From Tritrichomonas musculus (taxonomy: Eukaryota; Parabasalia; Tritrichomonadida; Tritrichomonadidae), in contig JAPFFF010000022.1 in assembly GCA_039105265.1 (NCBI GenBank), positions 1,178,001 through 1,242,000 on the forward strand: 64,000 bases of DNA. Direction: 5' to 3'. Below the pieces are notes generated by a model. It saw nothing but the letters and a program-made list of their open reading frames with translations. It did no database searches and was not told the DNA's origin. Positions within the stretch are counted from its first letter, which is position 1. The number at the start of each line of letters is the position of its first letter. The translations under genes and the position numbers were made by a program. Positions 19,487 through 30,000 of this stretch are shown here, piece after piece.

Positions 19487-21894
19487 ATCAATTTTATTTT
19501 TGGTGCGAAAATAAAAATTTAATGACAGGTGTTTGGACCGATACAGATTTTGAAAATTTTGCAAAAGTAGGAGGTGGAGGAGGACCTGCAATTGATACTA
19601 GTATATTTCTCAGGAAAAATTTTGGTACTGCAACTGGATTATCAGTTAATGGAACATTTAGAATAGATGAGAAAGCTGAAATTAAACAACCAGAAAATTT
19701 TAAATGGCCAATTGCTGGGGGTCAAACAAAAACGTTAAAAAATATTTATGAAGATATTGGACAAATTCAAGCCACTGATAAAGATGAATTAGAAAGAACA
19801 ATGGATACAAAAGATAATGCAATCAAAGCAAATTTAACAACATCTATTAATGCCAATAAAGATCAAATTGATACTCTAACAACAGATTTGAACGAAAATA
19901 AAACAAAAACCACAACTGTGGAAACAAATTTGAATAATCATCTAACTGACTATAATACATTTAAATCAAATACGAATACATCATTAATATCTGAAGCAAG
20001 AGCAAGAGAAAAATTGAAAACAGAACTTCAAAATCAAATTTCAACTACTGAAAGTCAAATTCCAACAATAACTGAAACAATGTGGATATTCTTAAATGGA
20101 TTGAAATATGTTGAGCAAGAAAAAGTCAAAGACGATAAGACAAAAGAGATCATTCAAAAAATCTATTTACCGAAGTTAATCACTTATATTGATACTCTTT
20201 GGTTTTTCCAAAAACCTAATAGTAAGAATTATATGAGCTCACATCAAATAATCAATAGGATTCAGCATTTCCACGACGATGGAAATTCAACAGCAAATTT
20301 TCAATTACAATATTATCCAAAAGGAACACCGTCGAAAGATATTACAGACGGAAAAGCACAACTCTACGGAATTCGGAGTAATGATATTTGTTTGAAATAT
20401 ATTGATTTGAAAGAAGTTGAGAAAAAAGAATTGACATTAGGAAGCGAAACAACAGCATCAACCAAATTAGAATTTCCAGTAGAATCCTATTTTCCAAACG
20501 GAATCTGGTATGGAGATGGTTCAAATGATCCAGCCAATGCTCGCAATGTTAGATTAACCATGAATTCACTTGCTCGGTCATATAAAAATCTGAAAACGGT
20601 TGTTGATCAATTAAATCCAGACGATATAAATAATATGAAAACGGTTGTTGATCAATTAAATCCGTCAGAAATAAATAATATGAAAACGGTTCTTAACAAT
20701 TTAAAATCATCATTTAACAGAATTGATCAAGAAGTCCTTGATAAATTAAATCGTTTTACAATAGAAACTCTTGATTGGGAAGAAAAAGATACTCAAGGTC
20801 AACCAATTCAAACAAAACAAACAACTCTAACCTGTAATGATTTGGTTTATTTTCCAAAAGGTTGGGCAATTGCATATAAAAGAAATGGAAAATCGATTGT
20901 TTTGACATCGAATGCATTTACAGCAATTCATCATTATACAATGGATAACCTTGTTGATTTTTATTATACTCAAAAAGTTGTTGATACAGCTCAAATTGGA
21001 AAAAGCAAAAAGAAAGGAACAACATTTCGATCAGTTCAACCCCAAACAGATCCTGAAGTTTTTGATGAAATAGATTTAGACAAAATGAATGCAGAACGAG
21101 AAGCTGAACATCAAATTATTGATCGAATTTTTGATTATATTAATCTTACTTATAATGCTTTAAATGAAACTGATCAAGATTTAGAAAATAATCATCTGAC
21201 AAATAAACAATTAGGATTAATATTTAGAAATTCAATATTTGCAGAATCAATGAAAAACTCAATTCCGTTAAAACCTTTAAAACCTCAAGAATTAGCTGCT
21301 TATGGTTTTGTTAATTTTGAACAACATGGTTCTGAAATATTTGACGATCATGGTAGACATGCATTTAAAACTTGTACTTATTCAATTGATTCTAATTCAA
21401 ATACGATCTTAAATATTGAATTAAAAGGAATTGATCATTATCATGCTGATCATTTAATAATTCATGTTTTCGAAAGAGAAAGAGATATAACTAAATTAGG
21501 TTATGCATTATCAAATATTGATTTAGTATTTGATGTTCAAATTAGTTCTAATCAAATTGAATCAAATTTGTCATCAAAATTATATACATATTCAATAACA
21601 AAAGATGCAAATGTTGATAAAGTAATGATTCAAATAATTGGTACATTTAATTTAAAAATGTTAGAAGATGAAAATGATTTGAATTTTTGGGAAGATCAAG
21701 AAGAAAATATAGAACCTGATATTGAATTAGATAATCGAATTATTGTATATTATCAATTACCTGCAAATGAGAATTTCAAAAATTATTTGGCCACTCTTGG
21801 GTCATCATCATCAGGAGGTTCTATAGATTTTGATACATTAACTAGAATAACAAATTTAGAAAATACAATGAAAAATTATACTGAAGTAGTATAG
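19483..21894 (+). CDS. Fibre-like protein with coiled-coil shaft, 803 residues
   Basis: The likely role is an attachment fibre or spike. The order is a glycine-rich hinge (VGGGGG, near residue 30), a long Thr/Asn/Asp-rich coiled coil (about 85-200), a mixed globular region, and three tandem 15-residue units with the core TVVDQLNP encoded by a 45-base repeat (20,591-20,700). A C-terminal strand-rich domain follows. The final residues turn again into a heptad pattern, and the polymerase block begins at that point. Proteins with such shafts and globular tips are fibres in many viruses. No enzyme motif. The family call is inferred from architecture. Confidence 0.55.
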   Translation: MNQFYFWCENKNLMTGVWTDTDFENFAKVGGGGGPAIDTSIFLRKNFGTATGLSVNGTFRIDEKAEIKQPENFKWPIAGGQTKTLKNIYEDIGQIQATDKDELERTMDTKDNAIKANLTTSINANKDQIDTLTTDLNENKTKTTTVETNLNNHLTDYNTFKSNTNTSLISEARAREKLKTELQNQISTTESQIPTITETMWIFLNGLKYVEQEKVKDDKTKEIIQKIYLPKLITYIDTLWFFQKPNSKNYMSSHQIINRIQHFHDDGNSTANFQLQYYPKGTPSKDITDGKAQLYGIRSNDICLKYIDLKEVEKKELTLGSETTASTKLEFPVESYFPNGIWYGDGSNDPANARNVRLTMNSLARSYKNLKTVVDQLNPDDINNMKTVVDQLNPSEINNMKTVLNNLKSSFNRIDQEVLDKLNRFTIETLDWEEKDTQGQPIQTKQTTLTCNDLVYFPKGWAIAYKRNGKSIVLTSNAFTAIHHYTMDNLVDFYYTQKVVDTAQIGKSKKKGTTFRSVQPQTDPEVFDEIDLDKMNAEREAEHQIIDRIFDYINLTYNALNETDQDLENNHLTNKQLGLIFRNSIFAESMKNSIPLKPLKPQELAAYGFVNFEQHGSEIFDDHGRHAFKTCTYSIDSNSNTILNIELKGIDHYHADHLIIHVFERERDITKLGYALSNIDLVFDVQISSNQIESNLSSKLYTYSITKDANVDKVMIQIIGTFNLKMLEDENDLNFWEDQEENIEPDIELDNRIIVYYQLPANENFKNYLATLGSSSSGGSIDFDTLTRITNLENTMKNYTEVV
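20591..20700 (+). repeat. 45-base tandem repeat inside the fibre-like gene
   Basis: Units start at 20,591, 20,636 and 20,681 with TGAAAACGGTT and encode TVVDQLNP followed by a variable end. The first two units are nearly identical over 25 bases, so the duplication is recent. It would lengthen the shaft by 15 residues per unit. Confidence 0.8.
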
Positions 21895-22399
21895 GGTAGG
21901 CGCGTTGGGCCCCCAGATATTTTGAGCTTCAAATATGACCCCAAATCCCAAGGACAACTAGACCATTTTCAGGGTATGGCTTACTCGGACCAAAACCCCG
22001 TGTAAATACCCATTTTGAGCCCCTTTTTTACGATTTTCATTTTTGGATCCTAAGTGTTTCTCACCCATGAAAACCATGGAAAAACAGCGTTTGTGAGAGT
22101 AGTTGACGACATATCAATCACGTGTTTCACGCATGAAAACCATACAAAAACAGCGTTTACGGGCGTCTGGAGAGATGTCGGAAGGGACTAAATATGAGTG
22201 AAAATCGCGTGAGTGATAATTAATACACGATAAATCAGTTATGGAGATTTGATGGTGTTTTAATAGGTATCGAGAGGACCCCTAGATATTGAGAGGCGTT
22301 ATACAGTATAAGATTCGTGAGTGAATGACGTTGACGAGCATGGTGAAACGAGGAGAGATATTTTTTTATGAGTGATAAATTTTTAACGAGTATGAAATA
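21895..22399. promoter_or_regulatory. Spacer of polymerase block 1 with direct repeats and shared motif
   Basis: A 505-base spacer without a gene. It holds two direct repeats (22,054-22,092 and 22,122-22,158) with the shared core CATGAAAACCAT and a following CAGCGTTT. It also holds GATTTTCATTTTTGG at 22,032-22,046. The latter matches, with one difference, the 15-base start of a motif found twice in the spacers of polymerase block 2. It probably includes the polymerase promoter. Confidence 0.5.
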
Positions 22400-25300
22400 A
22401 TGAATTACGATGAACCCAATTATGATGAATCCATTGGTTTCGATGATCTTAGAATTTTGTGGAAACACTTGAAGAGACTTGCTCATATGATTGATATCCC
22501 TAACGATACCATTAACGAGGTATACTCATCGGTCAAACGTGATCATGACATCACTGGTGTTATCACTAAAGCTCAATTTAAAGGGATAAAACGTCCACTA
22601 TATACTCAAATCTCTGAACTCATAGCTGATAAAATCCTTGATCTCGGTTATGATGGTAACGATAAATTCATGTCTATGTATAGATTCGCTCAGGGATATC
22701 AATCAGGTAAGCAAAAACGTGAAGATAATAAATTCTTTAAAGATTTACGTTTACATCCTATCATTCAACATGATCCATTATCGAAAATCATGAGGGAATC
22801 ATTAATTACGAAGTTTCAATCACGACTTGATAAAGAGAGAACTCAGCGTGAAGATAATAAATTCTTTAAAGATTTACGTTTACATCCTATCATTCAACAT
22901 GATCCATTATCGAAATTAGTGAGAAATATGCTCGGTAAGAAGTTCACCGATAATATTAATAAAGAGAGTTCTCAGATAAAAACATCGAAAGTGAATTATC
23001 GAATGATGCTCGATAAACTCATTACTGAGAGACCTATCCTTCGTCCTCTTCCACCAGGTGAATTGCTTGAGTTGAAACCCTATTCGATACAACTTTTCGA
23101 GAAGAATAATGAAGATTTAATCGATTATTTCAAGACTTTCGGGCATGACTTCAAGAGTAAGAGCAATAAGTACCTCACCATCAACGAACCTAACGATGAA
23201 ATTAAAGCTCTTGCTGCGTTTCGTAATAAGAAATATCATGGAACTCATATCGAAAACAAGATTTTGAAGAAGAATCCCATCGTTGTATATTACTTGAATG
23301 AGATTCATAAGCTTGAAGATATCTTCAATTACCTCGAAAATACTGTATATAAGAACGAACGTAAACCCTTTAAGATAACATTTAATCTCAGTGGTGTATT
23401 CGAAACTCCTCAAAATAACGGAGATTTCATTACTGAATACACATATGAAGAGCGTGAGATAAACACCACAAAATATAATAACGATAACAACATACCTATT
23501 CTGATTCAGTTAAACGATGAACTCAATAGAGTGAAATATTATATCGAATCTGTGCTCTTCAATTACTCAACAACCGAATCGAATGTGAAACTCATCTACG
23601 TTACATCAATTTCTTTCACGATATCGAGATTAGTTAAGGTAACAGGTAAGGTGAGTTTACCTGATGAGATTGTGAGATCGAAACTTATAATTACTGATAA
23701 CGACGATGATGGATTATGTTGGTATCGATTCTTGAGTATCTGTTTGGATCCTAAGTTTGGGAATACAAAGAAGTATGATCTCACTAAACGTACTTCAGCT
23801 GCGAGAAAGCTCTTATGTATGGATCATGGAGTATCATACTCAACGAAACCCACTAAATCTGCGAAATCGATTATCGATTCATTCAAGGGTATGTCGTTAG
23901 AAGAGATGAAAGAATCCGCTATGAAGAATCACATTAACGTTAACATCTATAACTATGATAAAGATACACATCGTTACGATATTCAAGAACAGTGGCATGA
24001 CGAAGCGAATGAAAATACATATGACGCTCTTCTATATTCTGATGGTATGGTATGTCACATCATGTATATCATTAATGCTGAGAAATTAACGAATATCTTC
24101 ATATGCCCCAAGTGTAAATCATATGTCGTTAGAGATGAGAATCGACATGGTAGTGAACGAATGAAGAAACACATAGTTCATTGTGACGGTAAATTCCATA
24201 AGAAATACATTCCCGAACGTATCAGTGAACCCTACTGTCCCCACATCCTTAATCACCCTGTTTATGAATATTGCTTGGCTCATGATCTCGAATGGAAACC
24301 TCAGAAATTATATATGACTTATGACTTCGAAACTATGGAACATAAGGTTGATATCAAATCAGGTGAATCGACTGTGATTAATAGTGAATTGATTCCTCTA
24401 TCCGTAAGCTGTTGCGTTAAATCTTCATCATCTACATTAACGGAACACTTCGATGCGAGAGATGATAACTTCATTCCTGAGTGGATTAAATTCATGTTCA
24501 CCCAGTCAGTTACACTCGTTAAAGATAAGATTAAGTTCTTGAGTGAGATGGTTCACATTGATGATATCGCGAAACTCCACAAACTCGATAGAAATCTATA
24601 TACAGTTACTGTTTTCGGATTTAACTCAGCGCGTTTCGATAGTAATCTCTTTAAAGAATACCTCAATTACGAGTATGGTGATATGAAGTGGAACGTCGAT
24701 AACACATCATTAATAGGTTCCCCATCAGCTATGAAACAGTTCATCATCAAGTGGGGTATGTATGGATTACGATTCATTGATGCTCAGAGTTTCGTTAGTG
24801 GCGGAACGTTAAAACAATTCGGTGAAGACTTTGGTGGTGCGAGTAACTCCGTTAAAGATGATGATGAGAGTAACTCCGATGATGATGAGGGTAACTTCGT
24901 TAAAGGTGTATTCCCTTACGAAGCTATAAACAGTGATAACTTCAATGATGTACTCAATAAATCGGAACCATTCAGTCATGATGATTTCTATAGTTATCTC
25001 AATCAGACGAATCCATTAACGAATGAAGAATACAATATCTACCTTGAAGATTCAAAGAAATTCGAAAATCGATGGGAATATCTGTTGAGTTATAACGATA
25101 ATGATGTTAAAATGATGATTAAACCTATCGATGAATTAGTCGAGAAGAATGCTCAGTATGGAATTGATTTACTATCGAACTTATCGTTATCGAGAAACGC
25201 ATCAGAGATTAAGTATGCGATGGCATATAAAGATTTCGATCCTCATGTCGATTACTCCATCACTAACGATAAGAATACCTTCAAACCCACACTTAAATGG

Positions 25301-26890
25301 TGGGGATATAAGTGCGATCGTTATTACAAACAAGATGAAGATTACAATCGTAAACATAAAGACTCATTACGTAATCTCGATAAATGTGTATCCGTTGATG
25401 ATTTCGATTCATTCATGAATATGTATAACGATTCATCACTCGGGAAATGTCATCTATGTGGTGAACACTTCACTTACTATAACAAACCCACTCTCGATAG
25501 AATCGATAACAACATCGGACATGAGCTCACTAACTGTAAACTCGCTTGCGAAGTATGTAATAAGATGCGCTCGAACTCTGATCCTGAAGTAACACGTTTG
25601 CGAATTCAACTCAAGAAGTTCTGTAAACTCAATCACTTACCAACAACTATCTCTGATGAACGTGAATACAATCGCTTGAGAAATGGTATCACAGGGGGTT
25701 TATCGAATGTGATGCATAGACGTAATATCCGTGGTGAAACACATATCAACAGACTCCATTACGATATCGAAACTAATAAAGTTATCTCTCGCGATACACC
25801 TAATATTGTTACTCATGTGATAGGTGATGATTTCAATAGTTTGTATCCTTCATCATTCTCATCTGAATATCACTCGTTCAATAAGTATCATGGAGGTATC
25901 ATGTACATGCCTGGATCAATGGTGAATTCATTCAATTGTTATGACGCTGAGGGTAATGTCGATAAAGATATCAAACGTAAGTGTATGAATATCATTCACT
26001 CCAAACACAGATTCGATAGTGATCCTGAGTTTATGTTTCACGCTACTGTTAAACTCGAATGCCCTAAAGAGAAGATCAATTCCTTCATCAACTTCCCTAT
26101 CGTATTCCGTAATATTAAGATTAATAACGATGAATCCACTATCGGCTCATACATGTATAACTACGGTAAAGATCACAAGCTACATTCCGTTGATGAACGT
26201 GATACTAAGCTTACGATGTTGTTAGATACTATGGGTGAATTCATGACGTTTGGGTGTTATTACTTGTGGTTCCTCATAGATCATGGATTGAAAGTAGTTG
26301 ATGTCGAGAATGTAACATTATATGATTGTCACAGAGGTTTCAATAGTTTCGTTAAAGAATTCATGAGTGAACGTGTAGCGATACTTGATGGAGTGAAACA
26401 AGGTGCTGAGAAATTCTATAAAATTTGTATGAATGGATCTTACGGTTATGATGCTTTAAACACAGAGAATTATAATAAAATCAAGATCGTTGATGCTGAT
26501 AATGTATATAGATACACCATCTCTGATACATACATGAATGGTATTCCACTTACAGATGAATCATATATGATTCAAGTTCAACCCAAGAGTTTTCGATGTA
26601 AGACTCCTCTTCAAGAATCGTTCTTCACTCTCGATAATGCGAAGTATTGGTACCTTACATTCCTTTATGATTTCCTCTTCAAGTGTGTTGATTTAGAGAG
26701 AATTCACTTCACATCATGTGATACAGATAGTGTTTACTTCGCCATCGCTGGTGATATGAATCGTCATGGTGAACAAGGTTTCGACGCTATCATTACTGAT
26801 AAAGATTTCTATGAGAAATATGCTTATGAGTTCCTACCGAATCCATCGATAAATACTACTACTGATGAGAAGAAACTCCTCGGATGTTGA
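22400..26890 (+). CDS. Protein-primed family-B DNA polymerase with N-terminal peptidase-like and HNH-like domains
   Basis: The likely role is replication of a linear element genome. Visible parts in order are: a duplicated charged segment (about 107-172); a cysteine-peptidase-like region (DDDGLCWYRFL near 433, later CHIMYI near 556); a zinc finger (CPKC near 568 to a His-Cys pair near 593); exonuclease motifs YDFETME (about 638), FGFNSARFD (about 740) and YNDNDV (about 899); an HNH/endonuclease VII-like insert (CHLCGEH, LDRIDNNIGH, CEVCN; about 1,016-1,055); then polymerase motifs DDFNSLYPSS (about 1,143), MNGSYGY (about 1,345) and CDTDS (about 1,440). Module C has a close relative. The C-terminal part looks incomplete compared with the family. 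The gene differs from its neighbours in base composition. Confidence 0.85.
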   Translation: MNYDEPNYDESIGFDDLRILWKHLKRLAHMIDIPNDTINEVYSSVKRDHDITGVITKAQFKGIKRPLYTQISELIADKILDLGYDGNDKFMSMYRFAQGYQSGKQKREDNKFFKDLRLHPIIQHDPLSKIMRESLITKFQSRLDKERTQREDNKFFKDLRLHPIIQHDPLSKLVRNMLGKKFTDNINKESSQIKTSKVNYRMMLDKLITERPILRPLPPGELLELKPYSIQLFEKNNEDLIDYFKTFGHDFKSKSNKYLTINEPNDEIKALAAFRNKKYHGTHIENKILKKNPIVVYYLNEIHKLEDIFNYLENTVYKNERKPFKITFNLSGVFETPQNNGDFITEYTYEEREINTTKYNNDNNIPILIQLNDELNRVKYYIESVLFNYSTTESNVKLIYVTSISFTISRLVKVTGKVSLPDEIVRSKLIITDNDDDGLCWYRFLSICLDPKFGNTKKYDLTKRTSAARKLLCMDHGVSYSTKPTKSAKSIIDSFKGMSLEEMKESAMKNHINVNIYNYDKDTHRYDIQEQWHDEANENTYDALLYSDGMVCHIMYIINAEKLTNIFICPKCKSYVVRDENRHGSERMKKHIVHCDGKFHKKYIPERISEPYCPHILNHPVYEYCLAHDLEWKPQKLYMTYDFETMEHKVDIKSGESTVINSELIPLSVSCCVKSSSSTLTEHFDARDDNFIPEWIKFMFTQSVTLVKDKIKFLSEMVHIDDIAKLHKLDRNLYTVTVFGFNSARFDSNLFKEYLNYEYGDMKWNVDNTSLIGSPSAMKQFIIKWGMYGLRFIDAQSFVSGGTLKQFGEDFGGASNSVKDDDESNSDDDEGNFVKGVFPYEAINSDNFNDVLNKSEPFSHDDFYSYLNQTNPLTNEEYNIYLEDSKKFENRWEYLLSYNDNDVKMMIKPIDELVEKNAQYGIDLLSNLSLSRNASEIKYAMAYKDFDPHVDYSITNDKNTFKPTLKWWGYKCDRYYKQDEDYNRKHKDSLRNLDKCVSVDDFDSFMNMYNDSSLGKCHLCGEHFTYYNKPTLDRIDNNIGHELTNCKLACEVCNKMRSNSDPEVTRLRIQLKKFCKLNHLPTTISDEREYNRLRNGITGGLSNVMHRRNIRGETHINRLHYDIETNKVISRDTPNIVTHVIGDDFNSLYPSSFSSEYHSFNKYHGGIMYMPGSMVNSFNCYDAEGNVDKDIKRKCMNIIHSKHRFDSDPEFMFHATVKLECPKEKINSFINFPIVFRNIKINNDESTIGSYMYNYGKDHKLHSVDERDTKLTMLLDTMGEFMTFGCYYLWFLIDHGLKVVDVENVTLYDCHRGFNSFVKEFMSERVAILDGVKQGAEKFYKICMNGSYGYDALNTENYNKIKIVDADNVYRYTISDTYMNGIPLTDESYMIQVQPKSFRCKTPLQESFFTLDNAKYWYLTFLYDFLFKCVDLERIHFTSCDTDSVYFAIAGDMNRHGEQGFDAIITDKDFYEKYAYEFLPNPSINTTTDEKKLLGC
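22718..22915 (+). repeat. Identical 69-base direct repeat within polymerase gene 1
   Basis: Positions 22,718-22,786 and 22,847-22,915 are identical, with a 129-base period, and encode REDNKFFKDLRLHPIIQHD followed by PLSK. Perfect identity over 69 bases means a recent in-frame tandem duplication. Confidence 0.85.
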
Positions 26891-27061
26891 ATTCGCAACT
26901 GATCTAACGTTTGAAAATTTGACAACCGAGAATCGAATTAAGATCTTAGAAGATAAAACTAAAAATATTGAATGTGATAAATTTTATGATAGTAGAATTC
27001 AGTTATTAGAAGAAAAATGTTCCACAATTGAGTAAATATTATTTTTGTTGCAAAAGTAAAA
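26891..27061 (+). other. A/T-rich open segment and spacer after polymerase block 1
   Basis: About 48 codons ending near 27,035 read as a charged heptad-like helix (for example TTENRIKILEDKTKNIE). The style matches the fibre-like gene on the other side of the polymerase block, not the polymerase. A short T-rich spacer precedes the next gene. Confidence 0.45.
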
Positions 27062-30000
27062 ATGCTAACCAAATTTAAAGGCGATATTCAATTTAAAGTA
27101 GATGGTAAAACATATTTAGGTTCTCAATTGTTAACATCAAAATCGAATGAGTTTGAAACTGTTGAAGGTTTTTCTGATTATCATGTGACTAGAGATGCAT
27201 TAACGGTTGAAGATGAAAAATTAAATATACAAATGAATGATGATGATATAACAAAACTATTACAAATCGATGATAAGACAGAAGTATTTAAAATCAATTT
27301 GAGAAAGAATGTTTTCTTAGATAGTGAAGGAAAATATATTTATCAATTATCAATTTATGTTTTGAATAAAAATTTCGTATGTCCATGTGTAACAGCTGCT
27401 GAAGATAAAAAAGTGACAATTACTGAAGAAACATCAACAACTCCATACATAAAAGTTGATAAGAATTTAAATCTTGATTTGAAATCTTTGTACATTAATG
27501 GTGAAATTAGTATTATTTATCAATTACCATTAACACATTTGAAATCAACATTACCTTCCATCAAATGTGATATCATAGATTCTAGAAATAGTTTGAAATT
27601 ACATGAATCTGATAACTTATATTTATACAAACCAAGTGTCATAACCGAAGAAATATTGACTGATAATATTGATGTATATACAATGAAATGGACAATTCCT
27701 ACTGATTATAGTATTCCTGACGGTTTAAAATTTGAATTTAAAGAACATTGTTTTGGAAATATTTGGACTTATATTTATAGTAATGGAAGATGGACTGGGA
27801 ATAATATTAAAGGTCGAATAAATGGGAAAATTATAAATAAAAGAAATGAACAAGAATCAGGTAAAAGTCAAACAAAATATCAAGAAAGAGATGGAGCGTT
27901 AATTATGATTAAAAGAACTCCAATAAATATTTTGGTAGGTACTAATCAGAACGAATGGGAAACAAACATCTTTGAAAAATTAAAAAGAATTTGGGATATT
28001 GAATCAAAAGTATTATTAAAAGATGGTACAATCGAAAAAGGTGATAAATATGGTTTAAATTTTGATGTTGAAGTTTGGTTACCAAAATATTTAGAAGGTG
28101 ATGTTATTTATAATTGTGCTTCGGTTCATGCTTATATAAATGGTTATTCAACTAAAAAAGATAGTTTGAATTTTTCAAATTGGGAAAGAGTATATTTAGA
28201 TTTCAAAATTGATTCTCCAAAATATAATAATCGATTAAGTTTTATTCCTGAAAATTTATATACAGGTACTGCTGATTATGATAAAAATTATATGAGTTTA
28301 AAAGGTGATTTAGATACAATTGAAAAATTAACTTATGATTATTCATCTCGACATGGTATTGAGAATCAAGATTTAGTATTATATTTAAGAAAAGATTTAG
28401 TAGATCCAATTGAAGAAATTAATTGGGATAAAAATACTAATCCATTTGAATATATAATTAATCAACAATATTATGAAGTGAGTCCAAATCCAAATGCAGC
28501 AACAACTTTATATACTGATTACAACATAACTTCATCAAAAATTATTACAGCTGACAATATTACAACAATGAGATCAGATTTAAATTTAGTTTCAAATACG
28601 ATTGATGTTGTTTCTGTTGATGTAGGCCTTTACGCCATTCCAAAATTTAAAAAAAACACACCACATGCATTACGCCACCAAAAAACGTTATTTTCAATAT
28701 TTTTTTTTTTTTACTTTATTGTTTTTCTAGTATAATATAACATATTTATTTCAAATAACAATATATTTTAGTTTATAATTCAATTACAAATTAAATTTCA
28801 TAAGATAATTCTGCATATCTATTTTACAATTTAATTTCAAATTTTCAATTAAAAAATTCAATAAGATTATTCAAATATGTGTTTTTAAATAAACTCTATT
28901 TTCATTTTATAGAAAGTGTATTTTTATTATTTTATTTAAATTTTATTTATAACATTAGCTGAATACTTTATTACTTTAAATTAATTAATGGAAACTAAAA
29001 TAATTCTTTTTTCAAATATTTGGAGACATGTGAAATAAAAATAGTGAGGCGTAAATACGCCACGCCAAAACGCCACATTCAAAATTTGAGAAAAGTTCTC
29101 AGAAATCTTCAGAAAATTAAAAAAGGCGTAAATACGCCACGCCTTTCCGCCTTTCATTAAAATCACTTTATATTATCTTATTAATTGCCCCAAATCATTA
29201 TAACAATAAACAAATGCATATTACAAGTCGAAAAAATGGCTCATTTGAAATTTTGGGTAATATTAATTATATTTAATTTCTTTTTTTTTTAATTTTTTAA
29301 ATTTATCATAAAAAACTATCTATTAACATTTTTAGTATTCCTACATTACGAATTTTCTTTGAAAATTAGAAAATACTCATTTAAATGAGAATAATAATTA
29401 TCACATTTTTTCCAAAATATATGTACAATCACAAAATATCGCAAAAGAAATTAGTATAATATGCTAGAATTCATAATATGATTAAATATATCATGATGTT
29501 CCAGAAAAATTTTTTCCGCTATTTTCCATTTTACTTTTTTTTTTCCAATTATCCAATTTTTTTTTCTTTATTAATATTGCTCACATGCTATTTGAATATG
29601 CAGACTTTTAAAATTTTATAAAATAAAGAATATTAGATTCTGATATTCTTACTAATATTAAATTCATTTTAAATTTAAACAAAGATAAAAAAAAAAATTA
29701 GCAAGAATATAAACATAGTTTATTAATTCATTTTTATATTAAAAAAAAAAAAAAAAAAAAAACTTATTACTAAGTATCTTCAAATGATCTTAGAATATGG
29801 TATGATTTTTTATATCACATTTCATAAATACGCCACATCAATTTAAAAGTATACGCCATTTATGCTATGGCGTAAAGGCCTATGTTGATGTTGATAATTT
29901 AGATAAATCCGTTGAAAATTTAAAAACAAGAATGACTCTAACTGAAAAAATAACTGAAAAATTAGAAGCTGATGTTGATAAAATTAGATTAAGACAAAAT

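Larger units (their letters stand above)
21890..26890 (+). mobile_element. Polymerase block 1 inserted in the fibre region of element A
   Basis: Base composition changes sharply at about 21,890, from about 25-30% GC in the capsid and fibre genes to about 35-40% in the polymerase (rough counts on single lines), and changes back at about 26,890. The block holds a 500-base spacer and one polymerase gene. The right flank (26,891-27,035) is again A/T-rich and reads as a coiled-coil tail like the end of the fibre gene. This suggests that the block was inserted into that gene. No flanking duplication or inverted repeat was found. An assembly join is the alternative. Confidence 0.55.

Noticed and set aside
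1767-21894. A ciliate host with reassigned stop codons (as in Tlr elements of Tetrahymena)
   Set aside because: Long genes are open under the standard code and end with TAA, TAG and TGA alike.
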